Source of the DNA: Bos javanicus
Lineage: Eukaryota; Chordata; Mammalia; Artiodactyla; Bovidae
Length of the DNA: 64,000 bases
Direction of reading: 5' to 3'
Assembly (NCBI RefSeq): GCF_032452875.1
Contig: NC_083896.1
Span: forward strand, 930,001-994,000
Shown: positions 1 through 10,050 of the stretch, piece by piece
Layout: each line of letters begins with the position of its first letter
How positions within the stretch are numbered: position 1 is the first letter of the stretch
Position numbers and translations under genes: made by a program
Notes under the pieces: generated by a model
What the model was told of the DNA's origin: nothing
The model's database searches: none
The model's input: only the letters and a program-made list of their open reading frames with translations

Positions 1-297
1 TTCCTGAGGATAATTATAAAAGGTGTTCAAGTCTCATTTAGTGAGATTTCCTAACAGAAGGGTGTCCCACTTTCTCTACCTTAGCATCAGCTTGAAGGCC
101 ATCAAGCAGCGAAAGTCACATGGACACATGCATTGATGACAGAAGGTACAGGACTAAAGCAAATTTTAAAACTATGAAGACAAAGGATGATAAACTCTGA
201 AATAAACTGCTCTTCTTAGAGCTCTCATGGGGCTTCAGAATGTTGATAAATAAGATGAGCCGTAACTATTCATCCCACTACAAAGATAGAGGTCATG
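1..297. other. Unassigned sequence left of the solo LTR
   Basis: AT-rich single-copy-looking sequence. I recognise no repeat family and no exon-like signal. Confidence 0.4.
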
Positions 298-1155
298 GAA
301 AAGTGCCGGGAGCAGGAGCTCCGCCCGTGGCAAAGGTCATGAGGAAGGAGGCTCGGCATACGCAAAGGCGGGATCGAGCCTCAGGAGTCCCCCTGGAAAT
401 TCTCGAGCATCTGCCCCCAAAACCAGAGTCTGCCTACTTTCTGCTTTGTGCTCTCACCTACACCTCTGACTTTATGGGGGGCTCTCCCCCACTACCTCTC
501 TCTGAAAAAAGAGTTAGCTTACAGCTCCAGTTAATAATTCCTGGGTGTGACAGTGTTTCAACCTACAAACTCCTTTGGAAGTCCTCTAGCCTGCCTGAAT
601 AGGTTTTTCCGGCCACATGCGATTGTTCAGAGCCTCCCAACTGTGAGAGGGAGGAGATGTTCTAAACTGTCTAAATACAGATTCCTTTGAGCAGTTAAAA
701 GATTGATTAGAAATTGTATTGGTGAAGGGTTTTTCACTTGTTGGGCCAATGTATGCTGCTAAGTCTCCATATCCCTTACCTACTGTGTCCCTGGCAGTGT
801 ATTGATTGATATAATGGGTGTATAGAAATTTAAGTAGCAGCTTTAATGTTTGTAACCTTGGACCCTTGAGTTAATTCTTTTTCTTGTTACAGCCCACCAC
901 ACCTTTGCCCTGTAGGAATGCAATTTTAATGCTTTTGGAGGGTGGTGCCTGACTAATCACCTTTAGAGAAAAATAAGTTTTCTGAAGAAAGGGTCTTAAA
1001 ATGTTAACAGGCCTCCGGGCCAGAAGATGATGCAAATCACCTAAATTTTTGCATATGATAAGTTTGCAGGAAGAAAGCCTGGCTTACTGCCTGACTCTAC
1101 ACCTTCCCCCATTATCCTCTATGCATAACTTAAGGTATTAAAAACTACTTTGAAA

Positions 1156-1161
1156 AATAAA
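1156..1161 (+). promoter_or_regulatory. LTR polyadenylation signal AATAAA
   Basis: Canonical hexamer inside the solo LTR, followed by GT-rich sequence. It would mark the end of the R region in the parent provirus. Confidence 0.6.
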
Positions 1162-1231
1162 GTGTGGGCCTTGTTCACCGAAACTTGGTCTCCCCATGTC
1201 GTTCTTTCTCTCACCTTCTGGCTGAATTATT

Positions 1232-1323
1232 CAGCCTCTTTTCTCCACTGAATTTCCTCACTGAGCTATCCTTATTTCAGCCTCTTTTCTCCACTGAATT
1301 TCCTCACTGAGCTATCGTTATTT
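1232..1323 (+). repeat. 46-bp tandem duplication in the LTR U5 region
   Basis: Two nearly identical copies at 1232-1277 and 1278-1323, both starting CAGCCTCTTTTCTCCACTG. They differ mainly at a C/G in the GAGCTATC(C/G)TTATTT part. Confidence 0.85.
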
Positions 1324-1594
1324 AACCACTCTTTATATCCTTAATTAACGTTTAATTAAGCAATTGTTTCCTGATCACCGCTGCCGTCTCCCCTTCGAAT
1401 TCCCTGGATCCACCGGGGCTGGACCCCGGCAGAAAAGTGCTATAGAATGACCTACTTGGATACAAACAGAAACACTGCACCAATCACTGATCACGCACAC
1501 ACTCACTGGAGATTTTTTTCTTTAAGTGCTTTGCCCTCATCTTCATTTACCTTCAAGATACACAGTAAATGTCCACTACATAATGATTAGATCA

Positions 1595-1783
1595 GGAACT
1601 TCCCTGATGGTCCAGTGGCTAAGACTTTGTGCTCCCAATACAGAGGGCCTGGGTTTGATTCCTGGTCAGGGAACTAGGAACCAAAATAGCCCTCGTACCA
1701 CAACTAAAAGATTCTGTGTGCTGCAACTAAGACCCAGCACAGCCAAACAAATACACAAACAGCTTTCTTCAAAAAATACCAGC
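1595..1783 (+). mobile_element. CHR-type tRNA-Glu SINE
   Basis: Starts with the AACTTCCCTG head, contains a B-box-like GGTTTGATTCC, and ends in the CCCAGCACAGCCAAACAAATA tail followed by an A-rich run. Flanked by the 7-bp duplication TAGATCA at 1588-1594 and 1784-1790. Confidence 0.85.
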
Positions 1784-1830
1784 TAGATCAAACCCATACC
1801 GCCTCTCATTGTTATGCCATCTTTAAATCT

Positions 1831-1963
1831 CTGCTGCTGCTGCTGCTAAGTTGCTTCAGTCGTGTCCGACTCTCTGCGACCCCATAGATGGCAGCCCACC
1901 AGGCTCCCCCATCCTTGGGATTCTCCAGGCAAGAACACTGGAGTGGGTTGCCATTTCTTTCTT
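1831..1963 (-). mobile_element. Bov-A2 SINE, one monomer
   Basis: Reverse-complement Bov-A unit. It opens with a (CTG)n run that is the inverted AGC-rich tail of Bov-A2, then GCTTCAGTCGTGTCCGACTC, and ends near GGGTTGCCATTTC. Confidence 0.8.
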
Positions 1964-2170
1964 CAAATTTCTAGATCTAGATAATTGAATGCAGCTATGT
2001 TCCTGCTACCAGACACATTTAAAATTGCAATTAAAATGTAACCTGGTACATCTAAATCTCTTCTGTCATTTACTCCCCACATTAATTCCCTCTAGTAAGA
2101 CATTCACCCTTCTCAGTCAGGCAGTTTGGATGAGAATGATGTGACACCCTTAGCTCAAGGGGAGAATGTG

Positions 2171-2462
2171 GACTTCCCTGGTGGTCCAGTGGGACCAATG
2201 CAGGGAACATGGATTCGATCCCTGGCCCAGGAAGATCCCACATGCCATGCGGTAACTAAGCCAGTGTGCCACGACCATTGAACCTGCATGTCACAACTCC
2301 CAAGCCATGTGCCCTAGAGCCTGTGCTCCCCAACAGGAGAACCCGCCCAAAGAGAAGCTTGTGCACCACAACGAAGAGAAGCCCCCATTCACCAAACAGA
2401 GAAAGCCCACCTGCAGCAACAAAGACCCTGCACAGTCAAATAAATACACAAACAACTTTTAA
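2171..2462 (+). mobile_element. CHR-type tRNA-Glu SINE, long form
   Basis: Head GACTTCCCTGGTGGTCCAGTG, then the long CHR body (repeated ...CACAACGAAGAG... segments) and a tail ending CAGTCAAATAAATACACAAAC. Part of the head after the A box is missing. Confidence 0.85.
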
Positions 2463-2836
2463 ATGGGGGGAGTAGGCGACACAGGACTAGATAATTAGAG
2501 CATCATGTTGTTCTGGGCTTAATAATCGGCTCAGAACATGTGACACAAAGGAGCCAATAAGAACAAAGAGACTTCTTCGTGAAGCTGCAGATGAAGAGGT
2601 CGAGATTCTCTTCCACTGGACTTAAACCCGGAAGCATGCAACCCAACCCCACCCAGGGTCTGAGCATAAAGGCAGAAAGTAGAACACAGAGCAGAAAGAC
2701 GAAACAAGCCACATCCCAATGATGTTGCTTGGCCCCCCTGAATTCAGTAGTGGTCAAAGTCAGCCTATCACCCTCGGATATTTAGTTATGTGGACCAATA
2801 AATTCTCCTTATTAAATGAAGCCTATTCAAGTTTGT
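2463..2836. other. Unassigned, possibly old repeat remnant
   Basis: The sequence resumes after the BovB insertion at 3055, so it predates that event. The part near 2790-2836 resembles the 3' end of an old LTR, but I cannot name it. Frames on the minus strand here (2503-2757) show no family features. Confidence 0.3.
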
Positions 2837-3054
2837 GAAGAGTTGACTCATTGGGAAAGACTCTGATGCTGGGAGGGATTGGGGGCAGGAGGAGAAGGGG
2901 ACGACAGAGGATGAGATGGCTGGATGGCACCACCGACTCAATGGACGTGAGTTTGAGTGAACTCCGGGAGTGGGTGATGGACAGGGAGGCCTGGCGTGCT
3001 GCAATTCATGGGGTCGCAAAGAGTCGGACACGACTGAGCAACTGAACTGAACTG
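2837..3054 (+). mobile_element. BovB LINE, 5'-truncated 3' end
   Basis: Last ~218 bp of BovB, encoding the [19 protein letters not shown] C-terminal end, and ending in the ACTGAACTGAACTGA tail typical of the family. The 12-bp duplication ATTCAAGTTTGT at 2825-2836 and 3055-3066 shows this is a clean target-primed insertion of a short fragment. Confidence 0.95.
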
Positions 3055-3098
3055 ATTCAAGTTTGTTTATTTCTACATTTATCACTTAAACTTAGTTA

Positions 3099-3397
3099 GT
3101 GTATTAGTCTTCTCAAGCTGCTTAAAAAAGTATCACATACCAGGTGCTTTAAACAACAGATTTTATTTTCTTATAGTGCTGGAGGCTAGAAGTCCAAGAG
3201 CAAGGTGCTGGCAGGTTTGGTTTCTTCTGATGCCACTTAGCTGGCAAATGGCCACCATATCTCCATATCCTCACACAGTCTTTCCTCCGTATATTCATGC
3301 TTGCTGTCTCTCTTTATATGTCCAAATTTCCTCTTCTCATGAAGATGCTAGTTTTGCTGGATTAGGACCAACTCTCATGGTCTCATTTTTAACTTCA
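3099..3397 (-). mobile_element. MaLR-type LTR (MLT1/MST-like), truncated
   Basis: Reads, in reverse complement, as the 3' half of a MaLR LTR: TGTATTAGTC, then the ...TTTAAACAACAG... and GGAGGCTAGAAGTCCAAGAGC segments. It is cut off by the Bov-A2 copy at 3398. Confidence 0.65.
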
Positions 3398-3674
3398 TCA
3401 ATGGCACCCCACTCCAGTGTTCTTGCCTGGAGAATCCCAGGGACAGGGGAGCCTAGTGGGCTGCAGTCCATGGGGTCGCTGAAGGTTGGACACAACTAAG
3501 CAACTTCACTTTCACTTTTCACTTTCATGCATTGGAGAAGGAAATGGCAACCTACTCCAGTGTTCTTGCCTGGAGAATCCCAGGGATGGGGGAGCCTGGT
3601 GGGCTGCTGTCTATGGGGTTGCAGAGAGTCAGACATGACTGAAGCGACTTGGCAGCAGCAGCAGCAGCAGCAGC
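3398..3674 (+). mobile_element. Bov-A2 dimeric SINE
   Basis: Two Bov-A monomers in tandem. The linker contains CACTTTCACTTTTCACTTTCATGCATTGGAG, written here only as a landmark near 3508-3537. The right monomer ends ACTGAAGCGACTTGG and runs into a (CAG)n tail. Confidence 0.9.
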
Positions 3675-3707
3675 ACCTCTTTCGTGTGTGTGTGTGTGTG
3701 TGTGTGT
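3652..3707 (+). repeat. (CAG)n and (TG)n microsatellites
   Basis: (CAG)n at 3652-3674 is the Bov-A2 tail, and (GT)n at 3684-3707 lies against the next LTR. Both are likely length-variable. Confidence 0.95.
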
Positions 3708-4081
3708 AATAAAGTTTTATTAAAGCATAAAGGAGATAGAGAAAGTTTCTGACATAGGCATCAGAAGCGGGTAGAAAGAGTACCTCCTTGCTAGTATGGG
3801 CAAGGGAGTTATATACTCTCCAATGAATCCAAAGAATGTTTGGAGGTTGTAAAGACCTCACCAGACCTACTCCCATAATTTAAATTTTAAGATAACAGAA
3901 TTAGCCAGAAGGTTTAATCCAGAGACTGTCCTCAGGCAGGATACATTATTGCTATATAATCTTAAGGAATGTAGAGGGGGAAAAAAAGTTTGTCCTTTCT
4001 TCCTCCTTGAGAATTCCAGACCCCTCTCTCCTTGGGGACCCCTAGACTTCTTATCAACCTGCCTAGGAAATGACTCTCTCA
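3705..4081 (-). mobile_element. Endogenous retroviral LTR (gamma/class I-like), 3' LTR
   Basis: On the minus strand the element starts TGAGAGAGTCATT just after a purine-rich tract and ends near ...AATAAAACTTTATTACA. Its AATAAA signal is at 3716-3721 (minus). The lower boundary merges with the (TG)n run, so it is uncertain by a few bases. No partner 5' LTR is in the window. Confidence 0.65.
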
Positions 4082-4900
4082 TTCCCCCTCTTTTCTTTTA
4101 GGAGAATTATGTTGCTAGGGAAAGGGGAATCGTTTTAATTCCAAAACTAATTCCTGCTGTTTAGGGGCATGGTCCCTAAATTGTTGAGGCAATATATTCT
4201 CCTAATCCTCATATTGAGGGTCTCTGGTCCAGCGGCCCCAAGTAATAGTTGGAGGAGGCTGTGGCACTCGTAGGCGCTTGGACACCATTTGTAACGTAAA
4301 AACCTTCATGCGACTAGAAACAAATCCAATTACACAGTTACAGATGGAAGGCAAAATAGTCATTAAAACAAATTAAAATCAAGATTAAAAGTCATATTAT
4401 GTCCATAGTTACATCAGTCCATCTTAATGTTGTTAAATGTCATCAGTTTAAGAAGAGACATCACATATGACTGTTGTCGAAGGAATTTGCAGGCTTGGAG
4501 ATAGTCTTTTCCTTGAAGTGGAAATGTCCACCACAAGAAGCCTTCCACTAAAGAGGGGAGTGCTCCGCAGACCCAGCAGTTAGACTGATTATGAAATGCA
4601 GTGTAGGAGTGAGCCCAGGACAGGAAGGCATTGTCTTGAGGATCAAATGGATTTTTGGAGTCAGCAGAAGTAGGCGCCCATAGATTATCAGGCCCATCTT
4701 TTGGCTCATCCAGACAGTCCCATTATGGAAGCGGATCAGGAAGAAAGTTTCATCACCTCTTTAAAGGCCCTCTCTTCTAGTAGAGTCACATTCTGAAGTA
4801 CTTGGAGATTGGGCTTAAACCTATGAATTTTAGCAGATACAATTCTGCCTATAATCACCAGGAAGAGTGAAAAGGAGACTTCAGAGTGCCAATTATTCTG
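4082..4900 (-). mobile_element. ERV 3' internal remnant with polypurine tract
   Basis: Bases 4082-4099 read on the minus strand as AAAAGAAAAGAGGGGGAA, a polypurine tract directly upstream of the LTR, where plus-strand priming would occur. The ~800 bp beyond it probably derive from the 3' part of env and its downstream region, judged by position; the frame has stop codons and no complete protein is left. The remnant ends before the BovB at 4937, with gag and pol missing. Confidence 0.5.
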
Positions 4901-4936
4901 TAATGGATAAAAATATCAAATCCCTACATTGTATTA

Positions 4937-5145
4937 TTGTTCAGTCACTGAATCATGTCTGAGTCTTTGCAACCCCAGGCACTGCAGCATGCTAGGCTTC
5001 CCTGCCCCTCACAATCTCCCAGAGCTTGCTCAAACTTCACGTCCATTGAGTCGGCGATGCCATCCAACCATCTCATCCTCTGTCACCCTCTTCTCCTCCT
5101 GCCCTCAGTCTTTCCCAGCATCAGGGTTTCTTCCAATGAGTCAGT
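4937..5145 (-). mobile_element. BovB LINE 3' end
   Basis: Inverted BovB terminal ~210 bp (TTCAGTCACTGAATCATGTC ... CCCAGCATCAGGGTTTC). More diverged than the copy at 2837. I see no clear flanking duplication. Confidence 0.85.
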
Positions 5146-5212
5146 TTACTGTATACCTGAAAATAATATATTATTGTAAGTCAAGTATGCTTCAGAAAAA
5201 AAAGAGTTCAGA
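5146..5212 (+). mobile_element. L1 3' end fragment
   Basis: Contains CTGTATACCTGAAAATAATA and TTGTAAGTCAAGTATGCTTC, then an A-rich tail. This is the terminal motif of ruminant L1 3' UTRs. Confidence 0.6.
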
Positions 5213-5476
5213 AAAACAAACAAGAAAATTATCAAAGGAACTATATGAAAGGATTTACCAGAGATGAAAGATAAGCATTCTAAACCAAAAGGGTCCACCA
5301 ATTCTGCAGCACAATGAAAACCTATTCTCATCTAGACCCTCCATTGTGAAATTTCAAAATCGTAAAGAAAAAGACCCTGTGAGATGTTAGAGTGAAATTA
5401 TAGGTCACCCACAAAGGAACAGAAATGAAACTGGCATCAGGCTTCTAATACTGGGCATTAGAAGACAGTGGAGAGG

Positions 5477-5650
5477 GAAGGGACGTAGCTATACCTAAGG
5501 CTGATTCATGTTGATGTTTGGCAGAAAGCAGCACAATATTGTAGTGCAATTATCCTTCAATTAAAAGCAAATAAATTTTGTTATAAAAAGCACACACTAA
5601 ACACACATATAAAGAAAATTTCATCATACAGAATTGAAAATGGAAAAAAA
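5477..5650 (+). mobile_element. Ruminant L1 3' end inserted in HAL1
   Basis: GGCTGATTCATGTTGATGTT ... GCAATTATCCTTCAATTAAA is the L1-BT terminal sequence. The flanking GACAGTGGA (near 5466) and GACCGTGGAA (near 5650) look like a diverged duplication. Confidence 0.65.
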
Positions 5651-6405
5651 GACCGTGGAATAATGCCTTCAAAGTTCTAGGGAAAAATACATTTTCAATC
5701 CTGAATTCTCTATCCAGACAAACTATCACTTATATTGAGGGCAGAATAAAAACATTTCTAAGCATTCAAAGCCCAAAATTTATTTTCAATATGCCTTTCT
5801 GGGAAAGCTGTTGAAGATATGCCCCAGCAAAACAAGAGTAAACCAAGAATAAAGAAGATGCAGGCTCCAAATAACTAAAGCAGTGAGGAAGTCCCAGAGT
5901 GACAGCCATGCAGCATCTAGGGAGCAGTGAGCAGAGGAGGGAGGCTATTTAATAGAATGCCTACTCAGATTAAGTACTTGGGAATAAATTAAGGATATAA
6001 TAAAAGCAAACAATGCCAGAAAAAGAAAGGAATTAAGGACTCTACATAAAACCTAAAACTTTCTATAAAAGAGAAAATATAATCATGGTACAGAATCAGG
6101 CTCTGCACTAAGCAGTTAAGATGATCTTCAGTTCTTAAACTTAACCTACATACAAAGCGCAGGTGCAGTCATGGCTCTGATACAGAATATAAATGTCAAT
6201 CTTGACAATGTGGAAGTTCGAATGACAGAAGTTGAGAGGGGAAAACAGGAAGGAGAACTGAAAGGAAGGGTCAAGATGCCCTAAAATGTCTCATTTTCTA
6301 AGCAGAGGAGTAAAAAAAAAAAAAAATGTCTATAGCTGAATAAGAAACAAAGTGATAAGTTTATGACAAAATTTCAAAGGAAATTATAAAAGGACTGGAA
6401 TAGTG

Positions 6406-6612
6406 AACTTCCCTGGTGGATAAGAATCTGCCTTCCCATGCAGGAGGTGCAGGTTCCATCCGTGGTCAAAGAACTAAAATCCTACATGCTGTGGGGCAAC
6501 TAAGCCCATGAGCCACAACTAGAGAACGCCCTTGCACCTCAGCGAACGTCCCATGAGCCACAATGAAGACCCAGCACAGCCAAAGTAAATAAATAAACTT
6601 TTTTAAAAAAGA
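6406..6612 (+). mobile_element. CHR-type SINE inserted in HAL1
   Basis: Full CHR head and CCCAGCACAGCCAAAGTAAAT tail. Flanked by ACTGGAATAGTG (6394-6405) and ACTGGAAAAGTG (6613-6624), a duplication with one difference. Confidence 0.85.
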
Positions 6613-7129
6613 ACTGGAAAAGTGACATAGCTAAATTAAAAGGTTGAGGGAAGAGAGATGGAGGATGATAAAATCCTTAATAGATCAATGGCAAAAATTC
6701 AATAACTATTTTCTAAAATTGGTGAATCAAAAAGCAAGACTATAAATGCTTTATTTAGAGAAATGGAAAGTGATTCGAAAAGAAAGAGCGAAAGGATTAC
6801 AAGTGGCTGCCCTAGGGAAAAGGACAGGAGTTCAGAAGAGATGAGGCAAGAGACTGTGGTTTTATCACCAGAGTGCTATACCATTTCATTTATTAACCAA
6901 GGTCAGTTATCTTATAAACTTATTCGAAAATTTTTAAAGTTTCCCATGGGATCACTGCCAAATTGCCTTTAGGCCCTTGCTTCATGTACAGATCCTAATT
7001 CTCATGGGCAGTGGCCAGGTCCTAGCGCCAAAAAGTCCTTGGGCTCAACTCCCTGTCTTTTCATCCACCTTGCTGTGAACACCATAAGTAATTTAGCTTC
7101 CGTGATCTTCCATAGGTCAAGGGCCTTTA

Positions 7130-7275
7130 ATAGCATTTTGGGTTTATATATTGCCTTTCATCTGAGGACTGTGGCGCATGTTACAACACTATCTCACCAC
7201 GTTCCCGTGGAGCAGGTAGGAGGCAGCTGCTATTAACCCCATTATATATATATGGGAAAACTGAGGTGCAATGTA
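7130..7275 (-). mobile_element. MIR fragment
   Basis: CCCCATTATATATATATGGGAAAACTGAGGTGC is the inverted MIR core region (shown in parts around 7228-7269). The TA run sits where the canonical TTTTACAGATG would be. Confidence 0.5.
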
Positions 7276-7854
7276 CTCTCATAACCAACCTGTTGGGTTT
7301 GTTCTGTCATTCAGAATTAAGGGGGTACCTGCTGAGCCTCAGGATCCTTATAAGGGACTCTGGGAGATTTAACCTGGTTTTTGGTTTTGTATTGTTTTCT
7401 TTAAGTCCTGTAAAGGATTATTTCTGTAGACACTAGTGAGCGGGCTTAATTATGGGCTTCATCTGTTCCCTCTTTTGGCTGAGTGATCTGGGGCCAATGA
7501 AGGGTGGACCCATGGCAAGAAGGGACTTAAATCAAGAAATTAAGAAGGAAAGAGAGGATGAGGAAGGAGAAAGGAAGATCTAGTTAATTGTGGGTAGTCG
7601 TACCATTCACTAAATAGATCAGAAAGTATTTATGCTCCCCCCACTCCCAGTAGGTTTTTAACTCAATGCTTGATACCAGTGAGAATTCAAAGTCTAGAAC
7701 TAGTGTTCATTGATCAATAGTTTGTAATCTGCTTGGATTCATAAGAAATATGCATATTGAAAAAGATGGAAACAATCCTGCACTGGAAGATAGAATCAGA
7801 ACAGTAAGTGAAATAAGTTGTCAGGGGAGGGTAAGGTGAGCCAGGGCTCAACAG
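7276..7854. other. Unassigned sequence
   Basis: No repeat or exon signal recognised. A purine-rich AAGAAGGAAAGAGAGGATGA stretch lies near 7540. Confidence 0.35.
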
Positions 7855-8135
7855 TCATTTTTTCATCTTGAATTTCTTTACTGAGCATCCACTGTAGACC
7901 AGGCCCTGTGATATAGGCTGAATATGTGGTATCTAGTTCCTGCTTTCATGGGTTCACAATGATTGGCAGGAGCTTGTGGTGGGAAGGGGTGGTCAGAAAA
8001 GTCTCCCCCAGAAAGTAGTATCTATAAACTGAGACCTAAATAAAAATTGAATGTGGTGTCTGTGGAGTGGGCAGAGAGCTTTTGGGTCGGGGGAGGGTAT
8101 GCTTGGCAGGGAAGGACAGGGAAGAAAAGCGTCAG
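7855..8135 (-). mobile_element. L2 LINE 3' region
   Basis: TTTACTGAGCATCCACTGTAG and the following CAGGCCCTGTGATATAGG are the inverted L2 end, followed by the L2 GAGACCTAAATAA and GGCAGGGAAGGACAGG segments. Confidence 0.55.
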
Positions 8136-8655
8136 GTAGAAAGAAGGGCTTGGGCTTGAATTTAAGAATCTTTCCCGAGGTTACCCAGCTTTCTCCTCTT
8201 AGGCCAGGACTCTTCCCTTCACTGATACTCTTTTGCCTAATTAAGTTTTTAAGAAAATATTCCTGCTCCATCTCCAAATCTATCTTTCTCTATTTTTGCC
8301 TACCTTGAACAATGGCATCAAGAGAATGGGTTTGTTTTTTTTAAGTATTCTTTAAAAATTCCGTATTAAGAATATGTTCTTGCTTGTGTGACCTCACTTC
8401 ATTGCCCATAATCATTTCCATCACCACAAAGTAACATCCTGAATCTGACAAGGGACACCAAGGTCAGATCAAGGATTTATTTGCAAGATGATTGACATTA
8501 TTACTATTAATAATAAAGTTTTTATTAATAAATATTTTATTGCTGTAGCATTATCAAAATCAGCATAAATACTTACACTACAATCATTACTAATAGTTGT
8601 AAATTTAATTGTTTCATAAGAATCCTGAAGCGTTCTTGGATTTTCCCATGAGCTT
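8136..8655. other. AT-rich unassigned sequence
   Basis: Contains AT-rich runs near 8490-8550 (TTATTACTATTAATAATAAA) and no recognisable element. Confidence 0.35.
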
Positions 8656-8884
8656 GGACTTCCCTGTTGGCTCAGCTGGTAAAGAGTCTGCCTGCAATGT
8701 GTGAGACCCAGGTTCAATCCTGGGTTGGGAAGATCCCCTGGAGAAGGGAATGGCTTCCCACTCCAGCATTCTGGCCTGGAAAATTCCATGAACCTCAGTA
8801 TTCTGGCCTGGAGAATTCCATGTACTATATAGTCCAGTCCATGGGGTCAGAAAGAGTCAGATATGACTGAGCAACTTTCACTTT
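8656..8884 (+). mobile_element. Bov-tA SINE
   Basis: tRNA-Glu head GGACTTCCCTGTTGGCTCAG, B-box GGTTCAATCC, Bov-A body. The ATTCTGGCCTGGA(A/G)AATTCCATG segment occurs twice (near 8769 and 8801), a small internal duplication. Confidence 0.9.
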
Positions 8885-9008
8885 CTTAGCAAACAGGCAT
8901 GTAGTGTCCCAGGGATAATTTTTTTTTAGTTAAATTAAAAGCTAAATAACAGAATCTATGCTCTGCTGTTCTGTTCTTGCAGTTCTTTCCTCCCTGGTGT
9001 TTTATGCT

Positions 9009-9076
9009 CTTATGAGGAGCATAAGATCATAAGTTCTTATGCTCATAAGCTCATAAGCTCTTATGCTCCTCTTAAG
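9009..9076. repeat. Inverted repeat built from CTTATGCTC / GAGCATAAG
   Basis: Arms at 9009-9025 and 9060-9076 pair over 17 bp with one mismatch. The 34-bp loop carries further CATAAGCTC and CTTATGCTC copies, so alternative hairpins are possible. Confidence 0.8.
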
Positions 9077-9087
9077 CTGCCTCTAAA

Positions 9088-9308
9088 GGTCATGCTTTCA
9101 GGCTCAGTCTTGTCTGACTCTTTAAAGCCCCCTGGACTGTAGCCCACCAGGCTCCTCTGTCTATAGGGTTATCCAGGCAAGAAGACTAGAGTGGGTTGTT
9201 ATGTCCTCCTCCAGAGGATCTTCCTGATCCAGGGATCAAACCTGAGTCTCCTAAATCTCCTGCATTGGCAAGCAGATTCTTTACCACTGAGCCACCTTGG
9301 AAACCCGT
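9088..9308 (-). mobile_element. Bov-tA SINE
   Basis: Inverted Bov-A part (GTCTTGTCTGACTCTTTAAAG) followed by the inverted tRNA head (TTCTTTACCACTGAGCCACC). Somewhat diverged. Confidence 0.88.
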
Positions 9309-9504
9309 ATTTGGTTACAGAAGAGTTGTTCATATTCACCAAGAAATCTGGTCTGATCTGTCCTTTGGAGGGACACACAGTAGCCATGAGTAGGCTATTA
9401 GACTCTTGGGTGCCTTCTGCAAGCACTAAAACCCTAGAAAAGGTGAAGTTCAGTCCAAATTTCTCTCACTTGATCTTTGAAAAAGGAGTTAAAATAAATT
9501 TTTG

Positions 9505-10050
9505 TTTTCTTAACTAATTTTTGTTGGAGTATAGTTGATTTTAAATGTTGTGTTAGTTTCAGTATATAGCAAAGAGAATTAGCTATATACACACATATAG
9601 CCACTCTTTTTAAGATTCTTTTCCCATGTAGGTCATTACAGAGTATAACCTGTGCTTATACAGCAGATTCTTGTTAGTTTTCTTCTATAGAAAAGTGTGT
9701 ATATGTCAGTCTTAGTCTCCCAATTTATCCCCCCCACTTTTAATCATAAATTTGTTTTCTACATCTGTGACTCTATTTCTGTTTTATAAATAAGATCATT
9801 TGTATAATTTTTTTTAGATTGTAGCACTATTTACAAAGACCAGGATAGAATAAACCTGAATGTCCACTGATGGATGAATGGATAAAGAAGATATGATACA
9901 TATATGTGATGGAATATTGCTCAGCCATAAAAAAGAAAGAAATAATGCCATTTGCAGCAACATGAATAGACCTAGAGATGGCCACACTGAGTAAGTCAGA
10001 CAGAGAAAGACAAATATCATGATATCACTTATATGTGGAATCTAAAATGA
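9505..10050 (-). mobile_element. L1 3' end with internal inversion (twin-priming structure)
   Basis: Two adjoining parts of one L1 3' region lie in opposite orientations. Bases 9505-9820 are the antisense terminal part, beginning near TTTTGTTGGAGTATAG. Bases 9821-10047 are the preceding L1 part in sense (AGCACTATTTACAAAGACC ... GTGGAATCTAAAATG). Both meet at the same L1 position, the GGAATCTAAAA motif: the antisense part stops at TAGATT (9815-9820) and the sense part stops at 10041-10047. This is the layout expected of a minus-strand insertion with a 5' inversion. Confidence 0.75.

Larger units (their letters stand above)
304..1431 (+). mobile_element. Solo LTR of a bovine endogenous retrovirus (BTLTR1-like, class II type)
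   Basis: The element begins TGCCGGG and ends CCCGGCA, a perfect 7-bp terminal inverted repeat with the TG...CA ends of retroviral LTRs. It is flanked by an identical 6-bp duplication, GAAAAG, at 298-303 and 1432-1437, so both boundaries are exact to the base. No gag, pol or env lies next to it, so it is a solo LTR, presumably left by LTR-LTR recombination. An AATAAA signal sits at 1156-1161 and a 46-bp tandem duplication lies near the 3' end. A 120-codon frame at 240-602 crosses the LTR start and is not a gene. The six-base duplication fits class II (ERVK-like) integration; the name BTLTR1 is from memory. Confidence 0.85.
5213..6950 (+). mobile_element. HAL1 / old L1 3' region, interrupted
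   Basis: Matches remembered HAL1 blocks in order: TTGTGAAATTTCAAAATCG near 5344, the ...AATTCTCTATCCAGACAAAC... block near 5703, the ...GGCAGAATAAAAACATTT... block near 5740, and AGAAATGGAAAGTG near 6758. It is interrupted by an L1 fragment (5477-5650) and a SINE (6406-6612), so it is older than both. Confidence 0.55.

Noticed and set aside
240..602. 120-codon frame at the left end
   Set aside because: Starts in flanking DNA and continues into the solo LTR.
1595..1783. tRNA genes suggested by A and B boxes in the SINE heads
   Set aside because: These are tRNA-derived SINE promoters without a cloverleaf or anticodon arm; the same applies to all CHR and Bov-tA copies.
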